A stretch of DNA of 64,000 bases, from NCBI GenBank assembly GCA_035463475.1, contig DATHTE010000051.1:62001-126000 (forward strand). The letters run 5' to 3'. Positions 1-7,342 of the stretch are shown one piece after another. Source of the DNA: JACPDI01 sp035463475. Lineage in GTDB: Bacteria; Acidobacteriota; Vicinamibacteria; Vicinamibacterales; 2-12-FULL-66-21. The translations under genes were made by a program, and so were the position numbers. The stretch's first letter is position 1. Every line of letters starts with the position of its first letter. Under the pieces are notes generated by a model. It had not been told where the DNA came from. It saw nothing but the letters and a program-made list of their open reading frames with translations, and did not search any database.

Positions 1-197
1 GGCTCGAACACCACCTGCACGTCGTCGTGACGGCCGGGCAGCAACTCCCAGAGCCGCAACCGCGCGCCGACGTCGTGGCGGCGGTTCCGGCACCCGATGC
101 CTCGATGCTCGATCACGCGCGTATGGGCCACTCCAGTCAACGGGTGACAGGACACGTAGACGGCGCACCCGCACAACAGGGTCAGGGTGTACGACAT
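1..197 (-). CDS. hypothetical protein, C-terminus outside window
   Basis: An open frame starts at an ATG (195-197) and runs off the left edge of the window without a stop, giving about 65 visible residues. It begins MSYTLTLLCGC and is rich in Cys, Arg and His (CGC, CHP, GCRNRRHD), which may bind metal. I do not recognise a family. The start overlaps the last 16 bases of the methylglyoxal synthase remnant, an overlap typical of co-transcribed genes. The frame could be spurious because only a fragment is visible. Confidence 0.45.
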   Translation of the reverse strand, partial: MSYTLTLLCGCAVYVSCHPLTGVAHTRVIEHRGIGCRNRRHDVGARLRLWELLPGRHDDVQVVFE

Positions 198-475
198 GGT
201 TCGCTCTCAGCTGGTTCGCAGACCTCGGGTTCGGAGAGCCGCCCCTCGTAGCCGTGGTAATCAGGCAGGCGCCGCTCGTAGGCGTGGTTCACGAGCGGCG
301 ACGAGAACATGAAGTCGGCCGACGCACGGTTGCACGCGACCGGGATGTTCCAGACGACCGCGATGCGCAGCAGCGCCTTGACGTCGGGGTCGTGCGGATG
401 CGGCTCGAGCGGGTCCCAGAAGAAGATCAGGAAGTCGATGTTCCCGTCGGTGATTCGCGCGCCGAGTCCCCATGA
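182..475 (-). pseudogene. mgsA: methylglyoxal synthase remnant, 5' end missing
   Basis: Read on the minus strand, this frame encodes the C-terminal two thirds of methylglyoxal synthase, which converts dihydroxyacetone phosphate to methylglyoxal. The family signature is intact: FFWDPLEPHPHDPDVKALL, then VWNIPVACNRASADF and a SSPL motif. The frame begins abruptly just after a TGA at 476-478, at the residues matching the family's GDQQIGARI segment. There is no usable start codon, and the N-terminal half, with the substrate-binding TGTTG loop and first catalytic aspartate, is not found upstream in any frame. The remaining protein is about 97 residues against 130-150 in the family. I read it as a truncated, probably non-functional gene. 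An assembly error at the breakpoint near 476 is the alternative. Confidence 0.75.
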
Positions 476-535
476 TCATGGCCGTCACCATACGGCGAGG
501 CCGTCACGGTTTGACGACGCCCCTGTGGCGGCTTC

Positions 536-574
536 GTAAACACTCAAGTCGCGAAGTGTTTACAGGGTGTTTAC
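536..574. promoter_or_regulatory. cluster of three GTGTTTAC octamers, possible operator
   Basis: The octamer GTGTTTAC occurs at 556-563 and 567-574, exactly 11 bp apart on one face of the helix. Its inverse GTAAACAC lies at 536-543. The cluster sits 50-90 bases upstream of the small gene starting at 627 and next to the breakpoint of the mgsA remnant. The spacing suggests an operator for a dimeric or tandem-binding regulator, but the octamer differs from the Pho-type pentamers elsewhere in the window. The regulator is unknown. Confidence 0.35.
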
Positions 575-626
575 ACCCGGGCCGCACTCCGTTCGCGTAG
601 AGATGAGGGTATCGAAGGAGTCGTCC

Positions 627-869
627 ATGCTCGTGTGTCAGTTGGCCCGGGGCGCGAGGACGTGCTGCTTTTCCATCCGCGATACCAGAGGGCAGGGGTG
701 GGAGCTGACCGAGGAGCGGGATCGCCGGACGGTTCGGACCGTCAGGTACACGGACTGGCATCGCGTCGAGCTCGCCGCCACGTTGATCAGCCTCGAGGTT
801 GCCGCGCTCGAGCGTGAGGGCTGGACGGTGACCCGGGGATCCTCATGGTTCAACGAATCGGTACCCTAG
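627..869 (+). CDS. small hypothetical protein
   Basis: Encodes 80 residues from an ATG at 627 that follows an AAGGAG ribosome-binding site at 615-620, which decides the start. The product is soluble with mixed charge and no signal peptide. It contains GWELTEERDRRTVR and a C-terminal REGWTV segment of the sort seen in small beta-rich proteins. I recognise no family. Its last 27 bases overlap the end of the converging response-regulator gene. A cluster of GTGTTTAC octamers lies upstream and may control it. Confidence 0.6.
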   Translation: MLVCQLARGARTCCFSIRDTRGQGWELTEERDRRTVRTVRYTDWHRVELAATLISLEVAALEREGWTVTRGSSWFNESVP

Positions 870-1535
870 TCCGATCACGGTTTCGATCTGTCTGCCGGCC
901 GCGCCGAGCTTCGATCGGAGCCGGCCCACGTGGACGTCCACCGATCGGGTCTCGACAGACTTGTCGTAGCCCCAGACGCGTTCGAGCAGACGATCGCGCG
1001 ACAGGACGCGGTTCCGATTCTCGATAAGGCACTTGAGCAGCTCGAACTCGCGTCGAGTCAGGCGCACGCTTTCCCCCACCACGGTCACGGCCACCGCATC
1101 GAAGTCCACCACCAGATCCTTGCCACGGTAGACCGTCGGGGGAGCCGGAGCATTCTGGGCTCGCCGGAGCAGCGCGCGCACGCGCGCGGAGAGCTCGCGC
1201 AGGCTGAACGGCTTGGTGATGTAATCGTCGGCGCCGAGGTCGAGCCCCGTGACGCGGTCGTCTTCGCCCGTACGCGCGGTGAGCATGATGATCGGCAGAC
1301 GGGACGTGGCGGCACGCGAACGCAGGATGCGGCACACCTCCAGCCCGCTCAACACCGGCAGGTTCAGGTCGAGGATCAGCAGGTCGGGCTGCGTCTCACC
1401 GATCGAGCGGATGGCGACGTCGCCGCTCTCCACGATAGAGACCTGCGCGTCTCCTCCGCGTTCGAGCGCGTGCTTGATGAGACCCGCGATATCGGTCTCG
1501 TCTTCCACGACGAGGACCCTGGCAGCGTTGCCCAC
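843..1535 (-). CDS. phoB: PhoB-like OmpR-family response regulator
   Basis: A two-component transcription factor with an N-terminal receiver and a C-terminal winged helix. The receiver shows VLVVEDE, the phospho-acceptor aspartate in LLILDLNLP, the switch threonine in IIMLTAR and the lysine in DYITKPF. The DNA-binding half has RRNRVLSRDRLLERVWGYD and the RSVDVHVGRLRSKL helix typical of PhoB/OmpR proteins. A longer frame begins at a TTG at 1577, but that lies inside an array of 11-bp-spaced boxes. I therefore prefer the GTG at 1535, which gives an N-terminus (MGNAARVLVVEDE) like other PhoB proteins. It is the last gene behind the porin and pstSCA, and no sensor kinase is adjacent. Its role as PhoB is inferred from this context and from its own upstream Pho-type box. 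Confidence 0.85.
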   Translation of the reverse strand: MGNAARVLVVEDETDIAGLIKHALERGGDAQVSIVESGDVAIRSIGETQPDLLILDLNLPVLSGLEVCRILRSRAATSRLPIIMLTARTGEDDRVTGLDLGADDYITKPFSLRELSARVRALLRRAQNAPAPPTVYRGKDLVVDFDAVAVTVVGESVRLTRREFELLKCLIENRNRVLSRDRLLERVWGYDKSVETRSVDVHVGRLRSKLGAAGRQIETVIGLGYRFVEP

Positions 1536-1557
1536 GTTGGAAGCGTACCGGGCGGCC

Positions 1558-1595
1558 GTCACGGTCGCGTCACGCAATCGTTAAATCCGCGTGAA
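1558..1595 (-). promoter_or_regulatory. putative Pho box upstream of phoB
   Basis: On the plus strand the pentamers GTCAC (1558), GTCAC (1569), GTTAA (1580) and GTGAA (1591) recur every 11 bp; on the coding strand they read TTCAC, TTAAC, GTGAC, GTGAC. The array starts 23 bases upstream of the chosen phoB start and lies between it and the pstA stop. It matches in period and position the arrays before the porin and the TonB receptor. Known PhoB sites are 11-bp direct repeats centred on GTCA. Autoregulation of phoB is inferred. Confidence 0.55.
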
Positions 1596-1600
1596 CTGCA

Positions 1601-2452
1601 TCACAGGCCGCGGTGCATCCGTTCGAGCCGGGCGGTGCTGATGCGCGCGAGCAGGGCACAGACGAACACCATCGACACCAGCACCAGCGCGCCGGCCCAT
1701 GCCTGCCGGTGCCAGTCCTCGTACGGAGAGATGGCGTAGGTGAACACCTGCACCGTCAGCGACGAGATCGGCTGGGTCGGGTCGGTCGACCAGAACCGGT
1801 TGTTGAAGGCCGTGAAGAGCAGCGGCGCCGTTTCGCCCGCGATGCGAGCCAGGGCGAGCAGGATGCCGGTCAGAATCCCGGGAAGCGCGGCGGGCAGCAC
1901 GACGGTGAACACCGCGCGCGCGCGCGTCGCCCCGAGGGCGAGCGCCCCTTCCCGGAGCGTCGAGGGCACGAGCTTGAGGAGCTCCTCCGTCGTGCGCGTG
2001 ATGATGGGGATCATCATGATCCCCAGCGCCGCGCCGCCGGCGAGCGCGCTGAACCGCCGGAACGGCAGCACGAAGGCGGCGTAGGCGAAAACGCCCACGA
2101 CAATGGACGGCACGCCGTTGAGCGTGTCCGCGGCGAACCGCACGATCGACGCGAGGCGCGTCCCGCTGTATTCCGACACGTAGACACCGCTCAGGATGCC
2201 GATCGGGATCGCCAAGGCGGCGCCGAGACCCGTCAGGACGAGCGTGCCGGCAATGGCGTTCGCCATGCCGCCACCCGGCTCGCCGACCGGCTTTGGCATC
2301 TGCGTGAAGAAGTCCAGGCTGATGGACGAGATCCCCTGGCTGACGACGAAGTAGAGCACGGCTGCGAGCGGCAGCAGGGCGAGCGCGACCGACAGGCCGC
2401 ACAGGCCGACGAAGACTGCCGAGACGATCTGGCGGCGCAGCACGTCAGGCAC
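1601..2452 (-). CDS. pstA: phosphate ABC transporter permease PstA
   Basis: Inner-membrane permease of the high-affinity phosphate ABC transporter, 283 residues, with about six membrane helices. The EAA-type cytoplasmic loop is visible as TLREGALALGATRARAVFTV followed by LARIAGETAPLLFTAF, both characteristic of PstA. The first helix is VFVGLCGLSVALALLPLAAV. The start overlaps the end of pstC by eight bases, so the two are translationally coupled. The operon runs porin-pstS-pstC-pstA-phoB. The ATPase gene pstB, expected next, is not in the window. Confidence 0.95.
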   Translation of the reverse strand: MPDVLRRQIVSAVFVGLCGLSVALALLPLAAVLYFVVSQGISSISLDFFTQMPKPVGEPGGGMANAIAGTLVLTGLGAALAIPIGILSGVYVSEYSGTRLASIVRFAADTLNGVPSIVVGVFAYAAFVLPFRRFSALAGGAALGIMMIPIITRTTEELLKLVPSTLREGALALGATRARAVFTVVLPAALPGILTGILLALARIAGETAPLLFTAFNNRFWSTDPTQPISSLTVQVFTYAISPYEDWHRQAWAGALVLVSMVFVCALLARISTARLERMHRGL

Positions 2453-3392
2453 CCCCCGCCGCGACCGGCGCCGCCGCCGATGCCACGCGCCGGGCGCCGC
2501 CGGCTGCGAACCAGACGAGCCCGCGCGAGATCACGTTGACGACGAGCGTAATGGTGAACAACACGAGACCGATTTCCACGAGCGCGTGCAGGTAGATCTC
2601 CTCGGTGGCTTCGGTGAACTCGTTGGCGAGCACTGCCGCCATCGTGTACTGCGGCGCGAAGAGTGACCAGCTCACCTGCGGGTTGTTCCCGATCACCATC
2701 GTGACGGCCATCGTCTCGCCGAGCGCGCGGCCGAAGCCCAGCATGATCGCGCCAATGATCCCGGTCCGGCCGAAGAAGAGGGCGGCACGAATCGCTTCCC
2801 ACCGCGTCGCGCCGAGGGCGTACGCCGCTTCCCGCTGCGACCGGGGGACCGCGCGCAGCACCTCGCGGGCAACCGACGAGGAAAACGGGATGACCATGAT
2901 CGCCAGCACCAGCGCGGCCGCCAGCATGCCGACGCCGAGCGGCGGCCCTTCGAAGAGCGGAAAGCCCCTGAGCGCGGCGGGCACCGACATCTGGAACTGG
3001 CGGACGATCGGAACGAGCACGAAGATGCCCCAGAGGCCGTACACGATCGACGGAATGGCGGCGAGGAGCTCGGTCAGGAACACGAGCGGCCGCTGCAGCC
3101 AGGAAGGGGACAGCTCGGAGATGAACACGGCCACGCCGAGCGCGATCGGCGTGGAGATCAGAAGCGCGAGGATCGACGAATACAGCGTGCCCCAGATGAA
3201 CGGCCGCGCGCCGAACTCCCCCAGGACGGGGTCCCAGTTCTCGCTCGTCCAGAAGCTCCAGCCGAACTTCTCGATCGAGAGCCGCGACTCGCGCCACAGC
3301 TCCAGGCCGATGGTGGCGACGACGGCGACGAGCAGCAGCCCGAATCCGGCCGTCGGCAGCAGGAGCGTCCAGTCGTCTCGCTTCTTGATCAT
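2445..3392 (-). CDS. pstC: phosphate ABC transporter permease PstC
   Basis: Second permease subunit of the Pst phosphate transporter, 315 residues and about six membrane helices. Family landmarks are the SIVYGLWGIFVLVP segment, the EAA loop SQREAAYALGATRWEAIR and GFGRALGETMAVTMVIGNNP. The start is placed at the ATG at 3390-3392 (MIKKRDDW), because the longer upstream frame reads through pstS in another phase. The gap to the pstS stop is 23 bases, and the 3' end overlaps pstA. It acts with PstA, the binding protein PstS and an ATPase encoded elsewhere. Confidence 0.95.
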   Translation of the reverse strand: MIKKRDDWTLLLPTAGFGLLLVAVVATIGLELWRESRLSIEKFGWSFWTSENWDPVLGEFGARPFIWGTLYSSILALLISTPIALGVAVFISELSPSWLQRPLVFLTELLAAIPSIVYGLWGIFVLVPIVRQFQMSVPAALRGFPLFEGPPLGVGMLAAALVLAIMVIPFSSSVAREVLRAVPRSQREAAYALGATRWEAIRAALFFGRTGIIGAIMLGFGRALGETMAVTMVIGNNPQVSWSLFAPQYTMAAVLANEFTEATEEIYLHALVEIGLVLFTITLVVNVISRGLVWFAAGGARRVASAAAPVAAGGA

Positions 3393-3415
3393 GCGGGTCC
3401 CACAGGCATGGCAAC

Positions 3416-4438
3416 CTACAACTTGATCTTGCCGAGCTGTGCCATTTCCAGCTTGACGACGCTCGAGGGCAGCGGCGCGTAGCCGAGCTCGGAGGCAAAC
3501 TTCTGGCCGTCGGTGAGCGCCCACTTCAGGAAGTCCACCATGACCTTCGCGTGCGCCTTGTCCCTGGGGTTCTCGTAGAGCAGGAGCCACGTGAACGAGG
3601 CGATGGGATAGGCGTTGTCCCCGGGTGCGTTGGTGATGGACACGCGGAAGTCGGCGGGCATGTTCGAGGCGGCGGCCGCGGCCGCCGCCGTCGTGCTTTC
3701 GATCGACGCGCGCACGAACTTCCCGGCGGCGTTCTGCACGGCGCCGTAATCGATCTTGTTTTGCAGCGCGTAAATCAGCTCGACATAGCCGATAGAGTTA
3801 GGCGACTGGCGCACGAGACCGGCGACACCTTCGTTCCCCTTGCCACCCACCCCGGCCGGCCACCTGACGGACGTGGAGACCCCTACCCGCTTCTTCCAGT
3901 CCGGGGAGATCTTCGACAGGTAATCCACCCAGATGTAGGTGGTGCCGGAGCCGTCCGACCGGTGCACCACCGTGATGTCGTTCGCGGGCAGATTGACGCC
4001 CGCGTTCAGCCCGGAGATCGCGGGGTCGTTCCACTTGGTGATCTTGCCGAGGAAGATGTCCGCGAGCACCGGGCCCGTGAACTTCAGCTCGGCGTCCACA
4101 CCCTGGATGCTGTAAATCGGCACGACCGCGCCGAGCACGGTGGGGAAGTGGAAGATCCTGCCGGGCGCCGCGAGGAGCTGCTCGTTGGTCATCGGCCCGT
4201 CGGTCGCGCCGAAGAACACGGTCTCCTGGGTGAGCTGCCTGATCCCGCCGCCCGATCCGATCGACTGGTAGTTGATCTGCACGTTGGGGTGCAGCTTGTT
4301 GTACTCGGCGAACCACTTGGAGTAGATGGGATACGGGAACGTCGCCCCCGCACCGTTGATCCGCACCGTCTGTGCCGCAAGACCGACGGTGGCCGCGACC
4401 GCGGCGGCCGCCGTGAGGAGAATCGCTGCCTTTTGCAT
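3416..4438 (-). CDS. pstS: periplasmic phosphate-binding protein PstS
   Basis: Substrate-binding protein of the Pst transporter, 340 residues. An N-terminal Sec signal (MQKAAILLTAAAAVAATVGLAAQ) precedes the mature start. The classic phosphate-binding motifs are present: INGAGATFPYPIYSKW, YQSIGSGGGIRQL, FGATDGPM, RSDGSGTTYIW and PNSIGYVEL. An alanine run (AAAAAAAS, around residue 250) encoded by repeated GCC codons is a small local expansion. It lies 21 bases after the porin gene and is therefore probably expressed with it under phosphate starvation. Confidence 0.96.
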   Translation of the reverse strand: MQKAAILLTAAAAVAATVGLAAQTVRINGAGATFPYPIYSKWFAEYNKLHPNVQINYQSIGSGGGIRQLTQETVFFGATDGPMTNEQLLAAPGRIFHFPTVLGAVVPIYSIQGVDAELKFTGPVLADIFLGKITKWNDPAISGLNAGVNLPANDITVVHRSDGSGTTYIWVDYLSKISPDWKKRVGVSTSVRWPAGVGGKGNEGVAGLVRQSPNSIGYVELIYALQNKIDYGAVQNAAGKFVRASIESTTAAAAAAASNMPADFRVSITNAPGDNAYPIASFTWLLLYENPRDKAHAKVMVDFLKWALTDGQKFASELGYAPLPSSVVKLEMAQLGKIKL

Positions 4439-4459
4439 GATTGCTGTGAGCCCCTGTTC

Positions 4460-5560
4460 TCAGAAGTTGACCAGCACGTGGAGCGCGAGGCGCTGTTCCG
4501 CGGCTCGCGCCGGTGAGTAGTGGTCGTAATCGACGTGCTCGAAATCGAGCAGGAACGCCGCCTGCGCGCCGGTGGTGGGTATCCAGTACGCGATGCCGCC
4601 AATCGCGCGGCTCTTCCGATCGTCATCCTCCTCGTTTGGCTCGAGGCGGTCGTAACGGAGGAGGCCTTCCCAGCCTCGTGTCGTCCGCGGTGTTACCCAG
4701 ACGGAAAAGCCGCGCGAATCGACCCGCGGCGCGGCCGGCAGGCCCTGGTCCGCGGCGTCGAGATACATGAAGCCCGCATTGACGTACCGGTGTTCGAACG
4801 TCACGTCGCCGAGCGCGCGGCGCCGTTCTCCGCCCTTCACCGGCGCATCCGCATCGTAGAAGCCGGACACGCGCAGGCCGCGGAGCGTGCGGGCGCGCGG
4901 CAGCGGCCGGAACGTGCCGCGGACCATGAGCGCCTTTCGATCGTTTGCTTCGAACCGCGAGTAGGTGTCGCCGTTGTAGACGCCGGCGTGCACGTCCCCG
5001 TAGTTGTTCCTGAACTGCGTCCGGAACGTCAGGCCGTAGTCGGACGAGCTCAGAAACCCCTCGCGATCGGGAAAGACAGTGCCCTGGAACCGGTACCGAT
5101 AGACCGTCTCGAGATAGTCGATGATGGGCGTCTGCTGCATGCCCAGGCGCACCCAGCTGCCGCGCGGCATCCAGTCGTCCAGGTTGACCTGCGCGTAGGC
5201 GTACTTCAGGCGGAAGGTCAGGCTGCCGTTCAGCGAACTGCCGGCGCCGGTCTCGCGCTGGATATCCGGCGTGATCCGGAACGAGAGCAGGTGGTGGACC
5301 TGGCCGGTCACGTTGATGTACGTCCGGCCGATCTGGAACGCACTGAAGTTGACCTCGTTGCCGGCTGCATCCCGCACGTCCGGCGATTGCTGCAACGTGT
5401 AATCGGCGAAGATCGTCGCGCCGACCCTGATGCTGGGCGTGTCGTCCGGCGGTGTGTAAGGGGCAGCGGGTGTGACCTGCGCCCGCGCCGATGCCGCTGC
5501 GAGCATCATGGCGGCCCATAGGGCGACGAAGCGAGTTCGTCTTCGTGTTCCGTTCATCAT
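4460..5560 (-). CDS. phosphate-selective porin O/P-like outer-membrane channel
   Basis: A 366-residue outer-membrane beta-barrel. It has a signal peptide (FVALWAAMMLAAASARAQ) and then alternating polar/aromatic strands such as SFRITPDIQRE, RLKYAYAQVNL and WVRLGMQQTPIIDYLE. These resemble the OprO/OprP family of trimeric phosphate or polyphosphate channels. It ends in ALHVLVNF, with the C-terminal phenylalanine expected of barrel proteins. It opens the pst operon, with a four-unit Pho-type box 25-62 bases upstream, which supports a role in phosphate uptake across the outer membrane. Two adjacent ATGs (MMNG) are possible starts, preceded by a GAAGG site. Substrate specificity is inferred from context. 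Confidence 0.85.
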   Translation of the reverse strand: MMNGTRRRTRFVALWAAMMLAAASARAQVTPAAPYTPPDDTPSIRVGATIFADYTLQQSPDVRDAAGNEVNFSAFQIGRTYINVTGQVHHLLSFRITPDIQRETGAGSSLNGSLTFRLKYAYAQVNLDDWMPRGSWVRLGMQQTPIIDYLETVYRYRFQGTVFPDREGFLSSSDYGLTFRTQFRNNYGDVHAGVYNGDTYSRFEANDRKALMVRGTFRPLPRARTLRGLRVSGFYDADAPVKGGERRRALGDVTFEHRYVNAGFMYLDAADQGLPAAPRVDSRGFSVWVTPRTTRGWEGLLRYDRLEPNEEDDDRKSRAIGGIAYWIPTTGAQAAFLLDFEHVDYDHYSPARAAEQRLALHVLVNF

Positions 5561-5584
5561 GGACCTTCACCGTACGGCGGCGGC

Positions 5585-5622
5585 GTGACCGGGGCGTTAC
5601 GCGGCCGTTACAGTTGCGTTAA
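5585..5622 (-). promoter_or_regulatory. putative Pho box, promoter of the porin-pst-phoB operon
   Basis: Plus-strand pentamers GTGAC (5585), GTTAC (5596), GTTAC (5607) and GTTAA (5618) repeat with an exact 11-bp period; on the coding strand they read TTAAC, GTAAC, GTAAC, GTCAC. The array lies 25-62 bases before the porin start. Period, number of units and position match canonical PhoB-binding direct repeats, and nearly identical arrays precede the other phosphate genes in this window. Confidence 0.65.
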
Positions 5623-5709
5623 ATCGGTGCATGCAGGGCGCCGGAGGCCACCGGGTGCCGACGATCGGCGGGAGGAAGGACCCGGGAGGGTCGCGACGCT
5701 GCCGGCGGG

Positions 5710-6019
5710 TCAGTCGGTCACGTAGCTGAACAGCTTGCAGGCGCCGTCCCGCTCGAGGACCGATCCGAAGAGACGCAGTTCCCGCCGACGGCGGGCTTCA
5801 TCCCGGCCAAACCGCAGTGCGAAATTCCCGTTCGGAAACGGGGAGCGCCTGGAGCGCGGCGATATCCCGTGCTGCAAGCGCACCGAGGACGCGCTCGGCG
5901 AGCGCGCCCTCGCAAGGGAAGGTCCGGGAGAGCGCCGGCGGTCCGGGCGCAGACCGGCGCCAGCAGCGCGCGCCCCCTGCGCCACGGCGACGCACGGCGA
6001 AACGGGCGGGCGCGTTCAT
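5710..6019 (-). pseudogene. broken third gene of the TonB-receptor operon
   Basis: Its ATG overlaps the stop of the beta-helix gene (ATGA at 6016-6019), so it was translated as part of that operon. The first frame contains ALAERVLGALAARDIAAL and EFRTAVWPG and then stops at 5798. The neighbouring frame resumes with LRLFGSVLERDGACKLFSYV to a stop at 5710. The two halves look like the N- and C-terminal ends of one secreted protein family in which EFR.(V)WP and a terminal GS..E.DG..K.FSYVTD recur. The middle is missing and the frame has shifted. I read it as a deletion-bearing pseudogene; this family assignment is from memory and unverified. A sequencing error alone would not restore the missing centre. 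Confidence 0.5.
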
Positions 6020-7332
6020 CGCTGGGCGAAAGTCGTCCAGCCACGCGTCCAGTCCTCGTCCGGGTTGTCGCTGAGCGCGCCGCGAAACAGCGCGACGACG
6101 AAGAAGCCGTCGTTCGGCGGGATCGCCGGCGCAAGCCGGACAGCGGGTGAACCGGGGCGCGGGCGGAAATTGGGGGCGTCCAGGTTGAACGGATCGATCA
6201 ACTCGGCGTCGACCTGCCCGATGGTGCCAGCGCTGCGCGACACCAGCGTACCCGCCCCGCTCGCGACGTTGCGGCCGTTGCCGAACAGGATCGCGTGCGA
6301 GAGCGACAGCTGCCCCGCGGCCACCTGTGACAGCGTCGACGCGTTGCGCACGTCCACCCCGGCCGTCTTGAACCCGGTGACGATGACGTTGCGCAGGGTG
6401 CCGGCCGTCCCTTCGCGCAACGTGATGCCGACGGTGCTTTCCGACCCGCGCTCGGCGCTCGGGTCGCCGACCAGCGTGAGATTGTAGAGGGTGGGGTGCG
6501 AGCGGGGCAGCAGGTCATTGTTGTTCGCGTTGTTGTCCGCTTCGATTCCGCGGTCGGCATCGTCACCGCGCTGCTGCGCGATCACGAACTGCGCGCGGCC
6601 CGTCCAGCCGAACGTCCAGTCCAGGCTGTCGTCGCCGATGCCCGTCAGGACGACATGCTTGAGGTCCACGGTGCCGCCGAACATCTCGATGCCATCGTCC
6701 TTGTTGTGGTGCACCTGCACGTAATCCACCGTCGTTCCCCGCCCGACGCCCTGAAACGCGATGCCGTTCAACTCGTTGTCGGGGCTGAACTCGATCCCCG
6801 CGAACTCGACGCGGACGTACCGCAGGATGCCGCTGTTGTCGTCCGGATCGGTGCCCCCGTAAGTGCCCGTGTCTCCTTCCCCGAGGCCCACGCCACCCGG
6901 CAGGTTAACCGGCGCCCGGCCGTTGATGATGAGCCCGCCCCAGTCGCCCCGGGACCGCTGGCCGATCGGCTGATCGCTCGTGAAGACGATGGGGGCCGCC
7001 GCAGTGCCGTCCGCGATGATCTGCGCGCCCCGGTCGATCACGAGCGTGCCACGCGTGGCGGTTTCGCCGATCACACGCGTGCCGGGCTGGATGACAAGCC
7101 GCGCGGGCTCCAGCACGAAGACCGTGCCGCGCAACACCCAGTAGGTGTCGCTGGTCAGCGTGAGGTCGCGCGTGAAGCGCCCTTTCAGCACCCGCACCGG
7201 CTTGTCGATGCGCGGGACGTTCACAGGAGCGCCGATCACCTGCGTCAGCACCGTTTGGTGCGGGACGGTCGCCGCGAGCGCGACCGCCGCCAGAAGGATG
7301 CGGAATGACTTCACCGTCTGCATCGTCTTCAT
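6016..7332 (-). CDS. secreted right-handed beta-helix protein
   Basis: A 438-residue exported protein that begins at the ATG at 7330-7332 with a GGAG site and a signal peptide (SFRILLAAVALAATV). The body is a run of short strands and turns such as LVIDRGAQIIADG, GDWGGLIINGRAPVN, GIAFQGVGRGTTVDYVQVHH and LRNVIVTGFKTAGVD, typical of parallel beta-helix proteins. Asp/Asn-rich turns (NKDDGIEMFGG, DNNANNND) could bind calcium. It starts ten bases after the TonB-receptor stop, so the two form an operon behind a Pho-type box. Such pairs are often annotated only as hypothetical or as a mis-named transporter. A function in capturing or hydrolysing a phosphorus-containing ligand at the surface is inference. 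Confidence 0.8.
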   Translation of the reverse strand: MKTMQTVKSFRILLAAVALAATVPHQTVLTQVIGAPVNVPRIDKPVRVLKGRFTRDLTLTSDTYWVLRGTVFVLEPARLVIQPGTRVIGETATRGTLVIDRGAQIIADGTAAAPIVFTSDQPIGQRSRGDWGGLIINGRAPVNLPGGVGLGEGDTGTYGGTDPDDNSGILRYVRVEFAGIEFSPDNELNGIAFQGVGRGTTVDYVQVHHNKDDGIEMFGGTVDLKHVVLTGIGDDSLDWTFGWTGRAQFVIAQQRGDDADRGIEADNNANNNDLLPRSHPTLYNLTLVGDPSAERGSESTVGITLREGTAGTLRNVIVTGFKTAGVDVRNASTLSQVAAGQLSLSHAILFGNGRNVASGAGTLVSRSAGTIGQVDAELIDPFNLDAPNFRPRPGSPAVRLAPAIPPNDGFFVVALFRGALSDNPDEDWTRGWTTFAQR

Positions 7333-7342
7333 CGGATCTCCG

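Noticed and set aside
556..574. Reading the GTGTTTAC pair as a sixth Pho box
   Set aside because: The period is 11 bp but the core is GTTTAC, not GT(A/C/G)AC, and the adjoining gene has no phosphate link.
1536..1577. Upstream TTG start of the phoB-like gene at 1577
   Set aside because: It would place the 11-bp repeat array inside the coding region and give an atypical N-terminal extension; the GTG at 1535 fits the family better, though this is not certain.
2233..3498. Long Arg/Ala/Pro-rich frames opposite or beside pst genes
   Set aside because: They are typical GC-rich shadow frames. PstC and PstA motifs fill the correct frames over the same bases.
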